Assembly: GCF_031851795.1 (NCBI RefSeq)
Contig: NZ_CP134696.1
Span: 1,359,576-1,423,575, forward strand
Direction: 5' to 3'
DNA length: 64,000 nucleotides
Origin: Pontibacter sp. G13
Lineage (GTDB): Bacteria > Bacteroidota > Bacteroidia > J057
Under the pieces are notes generated by a model. It saw only the letters and a list, made by a program, of their open reading frames with translations. It had not been told where the DNA came from and ran no database searches. Every line of letters starts with the position of its first letter. The stretch's first letter is position 1. Of the stretch, positions 17,242-25,224 are shown one piece after another. The position numbers and the translations under genes were made by a program.

Positions 17242-17835
17242 CTAATCCAATTTGCCCTGAAGTTTCAGGATCATGAGCTTGTAGATGGATGCAACCGTGA
17301 GCGAATCGGTGATCTGACCCGACTCGATCTTGGAGAACACCTCATCCAATGGCATGCGACATACTTTGAGGTCCTCGGTATCCTCCGGCTCGGCGTCGCC
17401 CATGCTGAGGCCGGTAGCGAGGTACACAATGCCCCATTCATCCGAGACGGAGTTGGACAGATGCATCTCCAGAAGTGGCTCGTAATGCTCGGCCGTCAAA
17501 CCCGTCTCTTCCTTCAACTCTCGCCATGCGGTATCTAGCGTGGACTCTCCGGGAGGGGAACCGCCTTCGGGAATCTCCCAGGAATACTGATTCAATGCGT
17601 AGCGGTACTGGCCGACCAGCCATACATGCCCATCGTCGTAGGGCACGACTCCGACCGCATCTCCCTTGAAATGCACGACTCCGTAGATGCCGGGCTTTCC
17701 GCTGGGATTGAGGACTTGATGCTCCGTGAGGGAAATCCACGGATTTTCGTACATCTGGAAGGAGTTGAGGGTGGTCCAGGGATTGACCTGAAGGGCCGGG
17801 GCGTCAAATGAAATTCCGTTCTTCTTGATGTTCAT
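17242..17835 (-). CDS. NUDIX hydrolase (ADP-ribose pyrophosphatase type)
   Basis: A 197-residue NUDIX protein that should hydrolyse a nucleoside-diphosphate-X substrate, most likely ADP-ribose. The Nudix box at 92-113 is complete: GGSPPGES, then AWRELKEETGL with the metal-binding REL-x-EE core. The N-terminal beta domain with YENPWISLTEHQVLNPSG resembles the dimerising part of ADP-ribose pyrophosphatases, and SWEIPEGG precedes the box as in that group. It ends 12 bp downstream of the AI-2E gene on the same strand, so the two may be co-transcribed. Confidence 0.88.
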   Translation of the reverse strand: MNIKKNGISFDAPALQVNPWTTLNSFQMYENPWISLTEHQVLNPSGKPGIYGVVHFKGDAVGVVPYDDGHVWLVGQYRYALNQYSWEIPEGGSPPGESTLDTAWRELKEETGLTAEHYEPLLEMHLSNSVSDEWGIVYLATGLSMGDAEPEDTEDLKVCRMPLDEVFSKIESGQITDSLTVASIYKLMILKLQGKLD

Positions 17836-17847
17836 CCAGATTGTGCA

Positions 17848-18960
17848 TTAAATAGATTTGGTGATCGATTGCACAATCTTGAATTCGCTGAAAAACTCCT
17901 TGGCTATCACACGAATCAATGTGTAAGTAGGAATTGCGAGGATCATTCCCCCTACTCCGGCAATCGAACCTGCCATCAAGATAACCAAAAAAATTTCCAA
18001 TGGGTGCGCCTTTACACTACTGGAATAAATAAGCGGTTGAAATACCATATTGTCGATTAATTGGACAATCGCAAAAACGACAGCCACCTTCGCCAGTAGG
18101 GGGAGCAACTGCGAATAGAACTCCATGTGCAACCCACCCAATGTGGTGAGCAACAGGCCCATGACAGCTCCAATGATCGGTCCCAGATAGGGAATCACAT
18201 TGAAACAGCCCGCAAAAAACCCGATCATCAGCGCGTCCTCGACACCCAAAATAAACAACCCCAAAGAGATCAACCCGCCCACCAGCAGCACTTCCAACAA
18301 GACCCCCACGAAATATCGGGTGAGCAGCGGACGAATATTGGTGAGGACATTGTTCATCTTTTCATCATAGGCATCCGGCGTAATCGTCAAGATAATGCGA
18401 CGGAACAGCCCCCGATCTTCGAGGAAGAAAAAGGAAATGAAGGTCACAGAAAAAAGGGCTGCAAAAAAGCCTCCTGTGGCACCCGCCAAGGATTTCACGG
18501 CATCCGACACCTGTCCAATATCCAGCACATCCTGAGAGAAGGAGATGATGGTTTCTCGGATCATGTTGGGCAGACTCGCATCTGAGGGGATCAGGGATTT
18601 GTCTTTGAGAAATGCCTCAAGCTGCATCAGCGGGGCCTCAAGCCCTTTGAAGAATTCCCCGGGGTTGGTGGAGATGGTACTCAATTCTTGTCCCCGAGAA
18701 ATGATCGGCGGGATCAAGAGCAAAAACAACGTGAATAATCCTCCATAGATCACGAACAGCGTGATGATGGCCTTGATGGCATTGGGCAGGTAAAATCGCT
18801 GGATATGCACCTTGTCCAACAGCTCCATGACGGGCCGGCCGATCATCCCCATAATCGCTGCTACGAGAATGTAGGCGAAGATACTGTGGAAGAAATACAC
18901 CAATACCCCGACGAGGATAATGGAAGCGATGATGAGAAGCGTTTGTTGCCAAGGTTTCAT
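17848..18960 (-). CDS. AI-2E family permease
   Basis: A 370-residue inner-membrane protein of the AI-2E/PerM family, whose members export small molecules or ions (quorum signal, Na+/H+). Hydrophobic spans are visible at about 8-28, 32-50, 65-88, 155-180, 215-290 and 305-345. The family motif NVIPYLGPIIGAVMG is present, followed by DNMVFQPLI. The substrate cannot be predicted. On the - strand a TACCTTTG box (18966-18973) lies only 5 bp before the start codon, which would make the mRNA leaderless if used; a matching -33 is not obvious. Divergent from yigZ. Confidence 0.88.
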   Translation of the reverse strand: MKPWQQTLLIIASIILVGVLVYFFHSIFAYILVAAIMGMIGRPVMELLDKVHIQRFYLPNAIKAIITLFVIYGGLFTLFLLLIPPIISRGQELSTISTNPGEFFKGLEAPLMQLEAFLKDKSLIPSDASLPNMIRETIISFSQDVLDIGQVSDAVKSLAGATGGFFAALFSVTFISFFFLEDRGLFRRIILTITPDAYDEKMNNVLTNIRPLLTRYFVGVLLEVLLVGGLISLGLFILGVEDALMIGFFAGCFNVIPYLGPIIGAVMGLLLTTLGGLHMEFYSQLLPLLAKVAVVFAIVQLIDNMVFQPLIYSSSVKAHPLEIFLVILMAGSIAGVGGMILAIPTYTLIRVIAKEFFSEFKIVQSITKSI

Positions 18961-18979
18961 GGAGTCAAAGGTATGGAAA

Positions 18980-19009
18980 TTTGCCGATTGATGGCTTTGA
19001 TGTAATTTG
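18980..19009 (+). promoter_or_regulatory. Putative promoter of yigZ
   Basis: TTTG (18980-18983), 19-bp spacer, TAATTTG (19003-19009; one base short of TAnnTTTG). It lies 39 bp upstream of the yigZ start in the divergent region. Confidence 0.4.
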
Positions 19010-19048
19010 CCGGCTCATACATTTTTACAAAAATTTCGAGGCAGGAAC

Positions 19049-19651
19049 ATGGGCCATCTTCACTATATCGAGCAAGAAACCACCGGATTTCTCAAAGATC
19101 GCGGTTCCAAGTTCCACGCATTTGCCTATCCCGTCAAGGATCTGGCCGATATCGAAAAAAGGGTCCAAGCCCTCAAAAAAGAGTTTCACGATGCACGCCA
19201 CCATTGCTATGCCTACCGACTGGGGATGCGCGGCGAAACCACCTACGCAACCGATGACGGCGAGCCTTCACACAGTGCCGGCACTCCCATCCTCGCAGCG
19301 ATCCGCTCATTCGAAGTGACAGACGCGCTCGTAGTGGTGGTGCGCTACTTTGGAGGAACCAAACTGGGCGTCAGGGGTTTGATCGAGGCCTATAGAACAT
19401 CTGCGGAACTGGCACTGGAGGAAAACCCACGGACAGCGATCATTCCCAAGGTGATCTTCTCCATCCAATATCCCTACGAAAAGACCTCGGATATCAACCG
19501 GATCTTGCACCGCCATGATACCGAAGTCGTAGAGGCCGCCTACACGGAAATGTGCAAGCAGACCCTCTCGATCAAGGTCGAGGAATTCCCTCCCCTCAAG
19601 CAGGCATTCGAGCAATCTGGCTATCACCTGGAAGTTTTGGAGGAGCAATAA
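19049..19651 (+). CDS. yigZ: YigZ/IMPACT family protein
   Basis: A 200-residue member of the YigZ (UPF0029/IMPACT) family, ribosome- or tRNA-associated proteins with an RNase-like ferredoxin fold. Signatures: FLKDRGSKFHAFAYPV, DARHHCYAYRLG, DDGEPSHSAGTPIL and VVVVRYFGGTKLGVRGL, then a C-terminal DUF1949 domain about 135-200. The start at 19049 is chosen over an upstream TTG because it begins at the family's conserved N-terminus and follows GGCAGG. It is a single gene divergent from the permease. Confidence 0.92.
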   Translation: MGHLHYIEQETTGFLKDRGSKFHAFAYPVKDLADIEKRVQALKKEFHDARHHCYAYRLGMRGETTYATDDGEPSHSAGTPILAAIRSFEVTDALVVVVRYFGGTKLGVRGLIEAYRTSAELALEENPRTAIIPKVIFSIQYPYEKTSDINRILHRHDTEVVEAAYTEMCKQTLSIKVEEFPPLKQAFEQSGYHLEVLEEQ

Positions 19652-19691
19652 TTGCCCTCGATATGCAGCGGTCAAGTGGCTAGATTCGTCC

Positions 19692-19708
19692 TTGGACCAT
19701 CGGTCCAA
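19692..19708. other. Short perfect hairpin
   Basis: TTGGACC-ATC-GGTCCAA, 7-bp stem with a 3-base loop, between yigZ and the metallopeptidase gene. There is no T-run; it could be an operator or a weak terminator. Confidence 0.35.
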
Positions 19709-19794
19709 CTCGCATAACTTCTATTACATGCCGCGTGTTGGCTTGGACTTTGCCTCTTTCCTCGTTCCACACATACCGAAAATACCCCTATCAC

Positions 19795-21612
19795 ATGAAA
19801 TTCCTCCTCCGGTTCTGCATGTTCTGGCTGATCCTTCCCATGGGTTCCTTGATGGCCCAGTCTCAATTTCGGACGCTTACAGTGCCCTTGGAGGTTCCTC
19901 CGAGCCCTGAGGCGGTGCAGCAAATCGCCCAATCCGAAATGGAGACCATCACGCGTAGACCTGCGGAAGTGTCCTTGACGCACATGCGCAGAAGTCCGGG
20001 AGGTTGGCACTTCAGATATGATCACATACACTTGGGATTTCCGATCCACGAGGCGGGCATCAAGGTGAATATCCGACAAGATGGCCAAGGTGGAAATACG
20101 CTTTCCTACACGCCTTCGCAGCTTTCGGGCAGTCTCCCCACCCGCTGGGCTTCCGTCCCACCGCTCGAATCGCAATTGGCTTCCACGTATTCCGCCTGTG
20201 AATTTCATTGGGACACTTGCTGGGTCGAAACAGCCGCGGCGCTTCAATTGGCCTATCGGGCAGAATTGACCGCCTGTGATTTCTCCGATCGTCGTGAAAT
20301 CCTGTTGGATGCATCCACAGGCCAAACGCTCCAAGACCGGAGCCTCGGAGTTCATCATCACGAGGCTGCCATGGGAGACACCTCCGGACGCGGATTGGCC
20401 TTTGTTCCAGATCCCATCACCCAGGGACAGACCACTTACGGGGCCATGTTTACGGACAATTCTGATCTCCACACCGCCACCTTGGGGTCGCTCATGGATA
20501 CCGTCATACTGCGAGACTTGACCTATGACAATGGCGAGTTTCTCCTGCAAGGCCCCTATGTAGAAATTCAGGACATTGCCAGCTTCAGCTATCCCATTGC
20601 GACTTCTACGGATGGCACCTTCTATTTTCAGCGGGATCAATCGGGATTCGAGGATGTGATGTGCTATTATCACATTGACACCTTCCAACGGTATGTCCAG
20701 CATTTGGGCTTCACCGATATGGGAAATGAACCCATCCAGATCGATCCACATGGTCGGGCGGATTTCGACAATTCCACCTTTTTCCCCAATGGGAGCGCCT
20801 CCTACATCTTGTTTGGCGATGGCGGCGTGGACGATGCAGAGGACGCAGATGTAATCATTCACGAATATGGTCATGCGCTCTCCAATGCCGTTTCCCCCAG
20901 CACCAATTCAGGCAAGGAACGCCAAGGGCTGGACGAAGGCTTTGGAGATTACATCGCAGCGGGATATTCCTACGATCTCGACACCTATCGATGGGAAGAC
21001 ATCTATACGTGGGATGGCCACAATGAATTTTGGAGTGGGCGTTCTGCGAATGACCCGGGGACCTATCCTCCCAGCGGCAATTCGATTTACGATTTCGGAA
21101 CGCTCTGGGCATCGGCCATGATGGATGTGCGTTTGGACATCGGCGGTCCTGCGGCAGATGCCATCATGTTTGAGGCCATGTACAGCCTATTCAACAACAT
21201 GACCCTCGAAGATGCCGCCAACTTGCTGCTCGATGCGGATACGGCGCTGTTCTCGGGGGTGCATTCACAGGCGATCCTCAGTTCGTTCTGCAGCCGAAAC
21301 ATCCTCAATCACCCCAATTGCATTTCCGTGTCCAACGGCCCAGATGTAGCGAATTTCAGTTGGGAGGCATTTCCCAACCCCGCCAAAGATCGCGTCCGGC
21401 TCCGTTGGAAAGGCGTCATCCAAGGCGTACAGCTTCGCATACGCATCTACAATCCTTTGGGGCAAACGCTCTATCAGGATCAGTGGGCGCTTTCGGCAAA
21501 TCCTCGAGGCATCGAAATCCCCTTGAATATGGCTCCGGGAATGTATATGTTGGAGGTTTCAACGGACTCCGAGCGACTCGGCAGCCGGACCCTTCATATC
21601 CTTCCATACTAG
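19795..21612 (+). CDS. Secreted gluzincin metallopeptidase with T9SS sorting domain
   Basis: A 605-residue exported zinc peptidase. The start at 19795 begins the signal peptide MKFLLRFCMFWLILPMGSLMAQ. A propeptide region about 22-220 is followed by the catalytic domain: HEYGH (356-360, E357 catalytic) and DEGFGDYIAAG with the third ligand E381, the thermolysin/fungalysin (M4/M36) layout. The C-terminus (about 525-605: WEAFPNPAKDRVRLRWKG... MYMLEVSTDSERLGSRTL) is a type A type-IX-secretion sorting domain, so the enzyme is released or surface-attached. The MBL gene starts 4 bp later, suggesting an operon. Confidence 0.88.
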   Translation: MKFLLRFCMFWLILPMGSLMAQSQFRTLTVPLEVPPSPEAVQQIAQSEMETITRRPAEVSLTHMRRSPGGWHFRYDHIHLGFPIHEAGIKVNIRQDGQGGNTLSYTPSQLSGSLPTRWASVPPLESQLASTYSACEFHWDTCWVETAAALQLAYRAELTACDFSDRREILLDASTGQTLQDRSLGVHHHEAAMGDTSGRGLAFVPDPITQGQTTYGAMFTDNSDLHTATLGSLMDTVILRDLTYDNGEFLLQGPYVEIQDIASFSYPIATSTDGTFYFQRDQSGFEDVMCYYHIDTFQRYVQHLGFTDMGNEPIQIDPHGRADFDNSTFFPNGSASYILFGDGGVDDAEDADVIIHEYGHALSNAVSPSTNSGKERQGLDEGFGDYIAAGYSYDLDTYRWEDIYTWDGHNEFWSGRSANDPGTYPPSGNSIYDFGTLWASAMMDVRLDIGGPAADAIMFEAMYSLFNNMTLEDAANLLLDADTALFSGVHSQAILSSFCSRNILNHPNCISVSNGPDVANFSWEAFPNPAKDRVRLRWKGVIQGVQLRIRIYNPLGQTLYQDQWALSANPRGIEIPLNMAPGMYMLEVSTDSERLGSRTLHILPY

Positions 21613-21616
21613 ACGC

Positions 21617-22447
21617 ATGAAATTACCCGGATACGGGATTGACACACTGGACCGGACATTTGGACCTGTCGAAGCCCTCCGGATGGGGGTTCGATATTTC
21701 GGCAAGGCCTCCAAATTTTCGGTCCATACCTATTTTGTGGACGGGCTCATGATCGATACCGGGATGAGTCGTGCCCAAGCAGAAGTGCTCGCATGGGCCC
21801 AGCAGCGGCCGATCTCCCAAATCATGCTCACCCACTACCACGAGGATCATAGCGGCAATTCAGCGGCGCTACAAGCGGCAGGGTATTCGGTCCTCGCCTA
21901 TCCGCTCACCTGCGATCAGGTAGCCAAGGGCGTCCATACCTTTCCGTATCAGAATCTCATGTTTGGACCTGCGGCATCTGCCAACCTCACTCCCATTCAG
22001 GGGCAGATCGAAACCGACCGCTACACCTTTGAAATCCTCCACACGCCGGGGCACTCCTATGACCATGTCAGCCTATATGAGCGCAAGGAGGGATGGCTAT
22101 TTTCCGGCGACCTGTACATCGCAGATCGCATCAAATTCTTCAAATCCGGCGAGTCGGTTCCCCAGCAATTGGAAAGTCTGCGGAAGCTCGTGAAACTCGA
22201 TTTCGGGCCGCTCTTCTGCGCACACAATCCCCAACCCGAAAACGGCAAAGCTCGGCTGCTCGCCAAAATCGCCTTCTTCGAAGAATTGACCGGGCAGATC
22301 CTCGACCTCCATCAGCAGGGCCTCAGCGTGCCGGAGATCCAGAAATCGCTCCGTCGTACAGATAAGTTGTGGGGGCTGATTTTCACATCGGGAGATGTGA
22401 GCGCAAGGAATATGGTGGAGAGTGTGGTAAAGGAAGTAAAGACCTGA
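21617..22447 (+). CDS. MBL-fold metallo-hydrolase
   Basis: A 276-residue cytoplasmic metallo-beta-lactamase-fold hydrolase. The metal motif is THYHEDHSG (H73, H75, D77, H78), followed by HTPGHSYDH, the SGDLY aspartate and CAHNPQPENG (glyoxalase-II-like order). The C-terminal helices (about 220-276) resemble those of MBL proteins such as the LACTB2 group, but the substrate is not evident. It follows the metallopeptidase with a 4-bp gap. Confidence 0.85.
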   Translation: MKLPGYGIDTLDRTFGPVEALRMGVRYFGKASKFSVHTYFVDGLMIDTGMSRAQAEVLAWAQQRPISQIMLTHYHEDHSGNSAALQAAGYSVLAYPLTCDQVAKGVHTFPYQNLMFGPAASANLTPIQGQIETDRYTFEILHTPGHSYDHVSLYERKEGWLFSGDLYIADRIKFFKSGESVPQQLESLRKLVKLDFGPLFCAHNPQPENGKARLLAKIAFFEELTGQILDLHQQGLSVPEIQKSLRRTDKLWGLIFTSGDVSARNMVESVVKEVKT

Positions 22448-22467
22448 TTTCCAAACCTCCCCGCCCC

Positions 22468-23451
22468 CTACTTCGACCGCCCAATCAGCCAGACCATCCC
22501 TGAGATCGTCAACAACTGCGCCGGAAATGCCTTGACAAATGGCCACAGGAAGACCACGATGGGCATGCCCTTGTCGAGCCATTTTTGGTAATTGGACCAT
22601 TTCCACCAGTTGGGATCGTGGTTATTGACACCGACGTACCAAGCGGGCAGGAAGATCACCAGTCCGATCAGGAAGTAACTCAGCCATTTCTTGCCGGCTG
22701 TTACGTGATAGAAGCGGTGGCTCCGCATGAAAACCATCCCGAACATCAAGCTCAGGACCGTACTCAATCCCATGATGGCGTTGAAGTACCAATTGAAATC
22801 CCAGTTCCACTGCATCCGATCGAGGAAAGGCTGCACCGCATTGTGGATCGTCGGGTAGCGGTATTCGACCGCGAGCTTGCTGAACATCATCACACACAGC
22901 GCCAACACCACGCCGTACATCAGCGCGTCGGACACCACCGGATGTTGCCAGAATCGCATGGCTTTGCCTTTGAAACCCTTGCCACTGACATGGCTCGGTA
23001 GACGTGTGATGCGGTTCTTGCTGCGTTCCTTGATCGCGTCGGGAATCACCCGAAACATGGCACTACGATCGCCGGAAGTCGCCCATACGTATTCGGCATT
23101 GCTCACCGCCGCATAGCTGAATCCCTGATCTACAGCGCCTTCAAAGACACTCTTGCTGACCTTGCGCTTCTTGCACTCGACGATGATGTACGGGTCCTTG
23201 CAATCCCAATCCTTGAACACGACGATATCCGCCTCACGGGTGGAAGATCCGATTTTCATCTTTTCGGAGACTCGAAGTTTCTGCGGAGGATACCCAAAAT
23301 CATAGATCAGCTCCAGATAGGTCTCCAGCTGAACCTTCTCCTCGGGATAGGAGTATTTGCGGGTTTTACCTTGCGGCAGGTAGGTGACGGTGTCCTTCTT
23401 CTTGTCGATGTGGACATAGCGATCCTTGAGGGCCTTGTTGAGAAAACGCAT
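22468..23451 (-). CDS. Type I restriction HsdR_N-like nuclease domain fused to a membrane domain
   Basis: A 327-residue protein. The start at 23451 (MRFLNKALKDRYV) is the first Met after the repeat-derived sequence; a longer frame would translate repeat copy E. Residues about 15-150 match the HSDR_N_2 domain: YPEEKVQLETYLELI, STREADIVVFKD and PYIIVECKKRKVSKSV, giving a D...E-x-K PD-(D/E)XK site, then QGFSYAAVSNAEYVWATSG. Residues about 180-327 hold four hydrophobic spans (SDALMYGVVLALCVMMF; FNAIMGLSTVLSLMFGMV; WLSYFLIGLVIFLPAWYV; AQLLTISGMVWLIG). No methylase or specificity subunit is nearby. A membrane-tethered nuclease or conflict protein is inference. Confidence 0.75.
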   Translation of the reverse strand: MRFLNKALKDRYVHIDKKKDTVTYLPQGKTRKYSYPEEKVQLETYLELIYDFGYPPQKLRVSEKMKIGSSTREADIVVFKDWDCKDPYIIVECKKRKVSKSVFEGAVDQGFSYAAVSNAEYVWATSGDRSAMFRVIPDAIKERSKNRITRLPSHVSGKGFKGKAMRFWQHPVVSDALMYGVVLALCVMMFSKLAVEYRYPTIHNAVQPFLDRMQWNWDFNWYFNAIMGLSTVLSLMFGMVFMRSHRFYHVTAGKKWLSYFLIGLVIFLPAWYVGVNNHDPNWWKWSNYQKWLDKGMPIVVFLWPFVKAFPAQLLTISGMVWLIGRSK

Positions 23452-23572
23452 GCAGAAATGAAGCGGATAGGGGTTTTTGAGTCGTGGCAATATACAGGAA
23501 ATTTCCCGATGTCGGATTGGCCTGTCGGGAAAAGTTAACCCTGTTCGAATGCGTGGATCGTTTGGAAGATGA

Positions 23573-23741
23573 TTTGGGCGTGCCCCCGCGAGCATGGAAA
23601 TAGGGTTCCCGCTGGACATTCGAGACGCGGGGTCGCGTGCTGCATGGGTTCGCTGCGCTCCGTCCTTCGCTGAAGGCTCCGGACCGCTCCTCAGGGAGCG
23701 CCATTCCGCCCACTCACGCCCCTGCAAGCCGGCCGCACATT
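23573..23741 (-). repeat. Dispersed repeat family 1, copy E
   Basis: Reverse-oriented copy: GGGCGTGCCCCCGCGAGC, GACGCGGGGTCGCGTGCTGC, GGGTTCGCTGCGCTCCGTCC, ending GCCGGCCGCACATTT. It begins the 1.2-kb gene-free composite repeat island 23452-24639. Confidence 0.88.
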
Positions 23742-23750
23742 TTGCTGAGC

Positions 23751-23900
23751 AGGAGCCGGATTACCCGCGGGCTGGTCCACTGGCCGAAATCCGCCTCAGC
23801 GGGAGCCGGATTACCCGCGGGCCGGTCCACTGGCCGAAATCCGCCTCAGCGGGAGCCGGACTGCCCACGGGCCTTTTCGCTTGCCGAAATCCGCCTCAGC
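23751..23900. repeat. Three tandem 50-bp repeats
   Basis: Units start at 23751, 23801 and 23851. Each begins GGAGCCGGATTACCCGCGGG and ends GCCGAAATCCGCCTCAGC; the ends (GAGCCGGATT / AATCCGCCTC) are complementary with one mismatch, so each unit can fold. A single further copy lies at 49164-49215. Confidence 0.85.
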
Positions 23901-23982
23901 AGGATGACGCAGAAAAAAGAGCTGGGGCAAGTATGCTAGCGCTGTAGGCGCGACATGACACAGGCAAGGGTTTTAACCTTTG
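23881..23982 (+). repeat. Direct repeat / module 2, copy 1
   Basis: Contains TGCTAGCGCTGTAGGCGCGA, CATGACACAGGCAAGGG and TTTTAACC. It is repeated almost exactly at 24184-24289, and its core recurs inverted at 48.34 and 49.22 kb. Confidence 0.8.
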
Positions 23983-23984
23983 AC

Positions 23985-24154
23985 TACAAGATCCTGAATC
24001 GGCCGCCATCGCTCAGGCCTCGGCGATGGCCGTTCAGGATGACAGGGGGGGCGGTGGGAATCACGGTCTATCCAGCCCAAATCTTGTTCGTCATCCTCGA
24101 CGGCAATGGGCCTTGGCTGGTGTGTCGGCGCCGATCGGGGATCTCCTGAGCTCG
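23985..24154 (+). repeat. Module 3 hairpin element, diverged copy
   Basis: Contains GATCCTGAATCGGCCGCCAT, CCGTTCAGGATGACA and, 100 bp on, CGATCGGGGATCTCCTGAGC. These blocks occur in the same order in the 216-bp units of the tandem array at 48.4-49.0 kb. The outer parts are complementary (GATCCTGAA / TTCAGGAT), so it can form a long hairpin. Confidence 0.75.
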
Positions 24155-24183
24155 TGAATGAATGCCGAGCCTTGCGCACCTGC

Positions 24184-24289
24184 CCCCTTGCCGAAATCCG
24201 GCTCAGCAGGATGACGCAGAAAATAGAGCTAGAGCAAGTATGCTAGCGCTGTAGGCGCGACATGACACAGGCAAGGGTTTTAACCCTTG
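24184..24289 (+). repeat. Direct repeat / module 2, copy 2
   Basis: About 100 bp repeat of 23881-23982: CTTGCCGAAATCC, CAGCAGGATGACGCAGAAAA, AGCAAGTATGCTAGCGCTGT and GGCGCGACATGACACAGGCA. The copies are about 304 bp apart. Confidence 0.8.
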
Positions 24290-24308
24290 ACGTAGGAACG
24301 CCATGAAT

Positions 24309-24474
24309 GGTGCGGATGGCCTGCGGCGGCGTGAAGTCTCTGGCGGGTGAGGCGTAGCCGAAGTCCCGGAGTTTGCGGAGGGACCGAGCGATCAGCGAGC
24401 CCAAAAGAGACTGACCCAGCGACATCCAGCCCCAGCGCATGCGTTCCTCTCAAGCTCGCTGGGACACGCCCAAA
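24309..24474 (+). repeat. Dispersed repeat family 1, copy F (variant)
   Basis: Starts TGCGGATGGCCTGCGGCGGC and ends CTCGCTGGGACACGCCCAAA, but the interior differs from copies C/D (GGCGGGTGAGGCGTAGCCGA, CGGAGGGACCGAGCGATCAG). It ends the composite island; 24475-24639 shows only ordinary AT-richer upstream sequence. Confidence 0.75.
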
Positions 24475-24639
24475 TCAACCTCATTCAACCTCCAGCTATG
24501 AACCATCTACCTCCCAAGCGCTCATCCCCCAAGAGGTCCAAAGCTCTATCCATCATGTCCGTTTCGGCAAGCTTTCCGACTGTATTTCCCAAACATTATT
24601 CCCTTATTGGACTTTTAATATTTGGAAATCATTTAATCC

Positions 24640-25224
24640 ATGAACAATCGATTCTCTTTTGTGGCATTCCTCATGGGCGTCTGGCTGGTGGTATTTGCCA
24701 GCTGTGACAATCCTCCTAGCGGCGGTGGTACGGTCAGTCAGCCCATCGACCGGGTAGTCATGGAATTTACCGACTCGAATGGACAGGTGACCACTGGCGA
24801 AGCGATCGATCCGGATGGGGACGGTCCTGCCGAAATCGAAGGGGTAACGCCCATCATCCTGTCCCGAGATGAGTCCTACACGCTCTCCATCCGCCTTTTC
24901 AATCAGGACAGCGGCGACGAACAGACCTCCACCATTGAATTTCAGGGAGTTTCGCATCAATTTTTCTTCCAATGGTCCTCGGGACTATTTGCCGATCCAG
25001 CGGGCAATGGGAACGTGGACAATCCACAAGATCCTGTAAACTACCTTGACGAGGACCGCAATGGATTGCCGATAGGCTTGCGTACAGGTTGGGATACCGG
25101 ATCGAGCGCGTCAGGGTCATTTCGGGTAATCTTGAAATACCAGCCGAGCATCAAATCGGAAGATTCAGGGGCACTGAATGGGGAAACGCAGGGAATTCTC
25201 TCCTTTACGATATCGGTATTGTAG
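24640..25224 (+). CDS. Lipoprotein, 'type 1 periplasmic binding fold' small family
   Basis: A 194-residue lipoprotein with signal and lipobox VVFASC (Cys22). The mature part matches a small Bacteroidota family usually labelled type 1 periplasmic binding fold superfamily: MEFTDSNGQ, DPDGDGPAEIEGVTPIILSRDESYTLSIRLFNQ, HQFFFQWSS, YLDEDRNGLPIGLR and SGSFRVILKYQP. Members are often found beside a TonB-dependent receptor, but here none is adjacent. Its end overlaps the end of the convergent esterase gene by 20 bp. Confidence 0.75.
   Translation: MNNRFSFVAFLMGVWLVVFASCDNPPSGGGTVSQPIDRVVMEFTDSNGQVTTGEAIDPDGDGPAEIEGVTPIILSRDESYTLSIRLFNQDSGDEQTSTIEFQGVSHQFFFQWSSGLFADPAGNGNVDNPQDPVNYLDEDRNGLPIGLRTGWDTGSSASGSFRVILKYQPSIKSEDSGALNGETQGILSFTISVL

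Noticed and set aside
19672-20874. 400-residue open frame opposite the metallopeptidase gene
   Set aside because: It is antisense to a gene with signal peptide, HEYGH and a T9SS domain; its own sequence has no recognisable family.
22468-23727. 419-residue version of the HsdR_N-like protein
   Set aside because: The extra 92 residues come from repeat copy E; the start at 23451 fits the domain boundary.
23594-23947. Frames of 100-117 residues with internally repeated peptides across the 50-bp tandem units
   Set aside because: The peptide repetition is the DNA tandem repeat read through; no start context, and the frame ends in other repeat modules.
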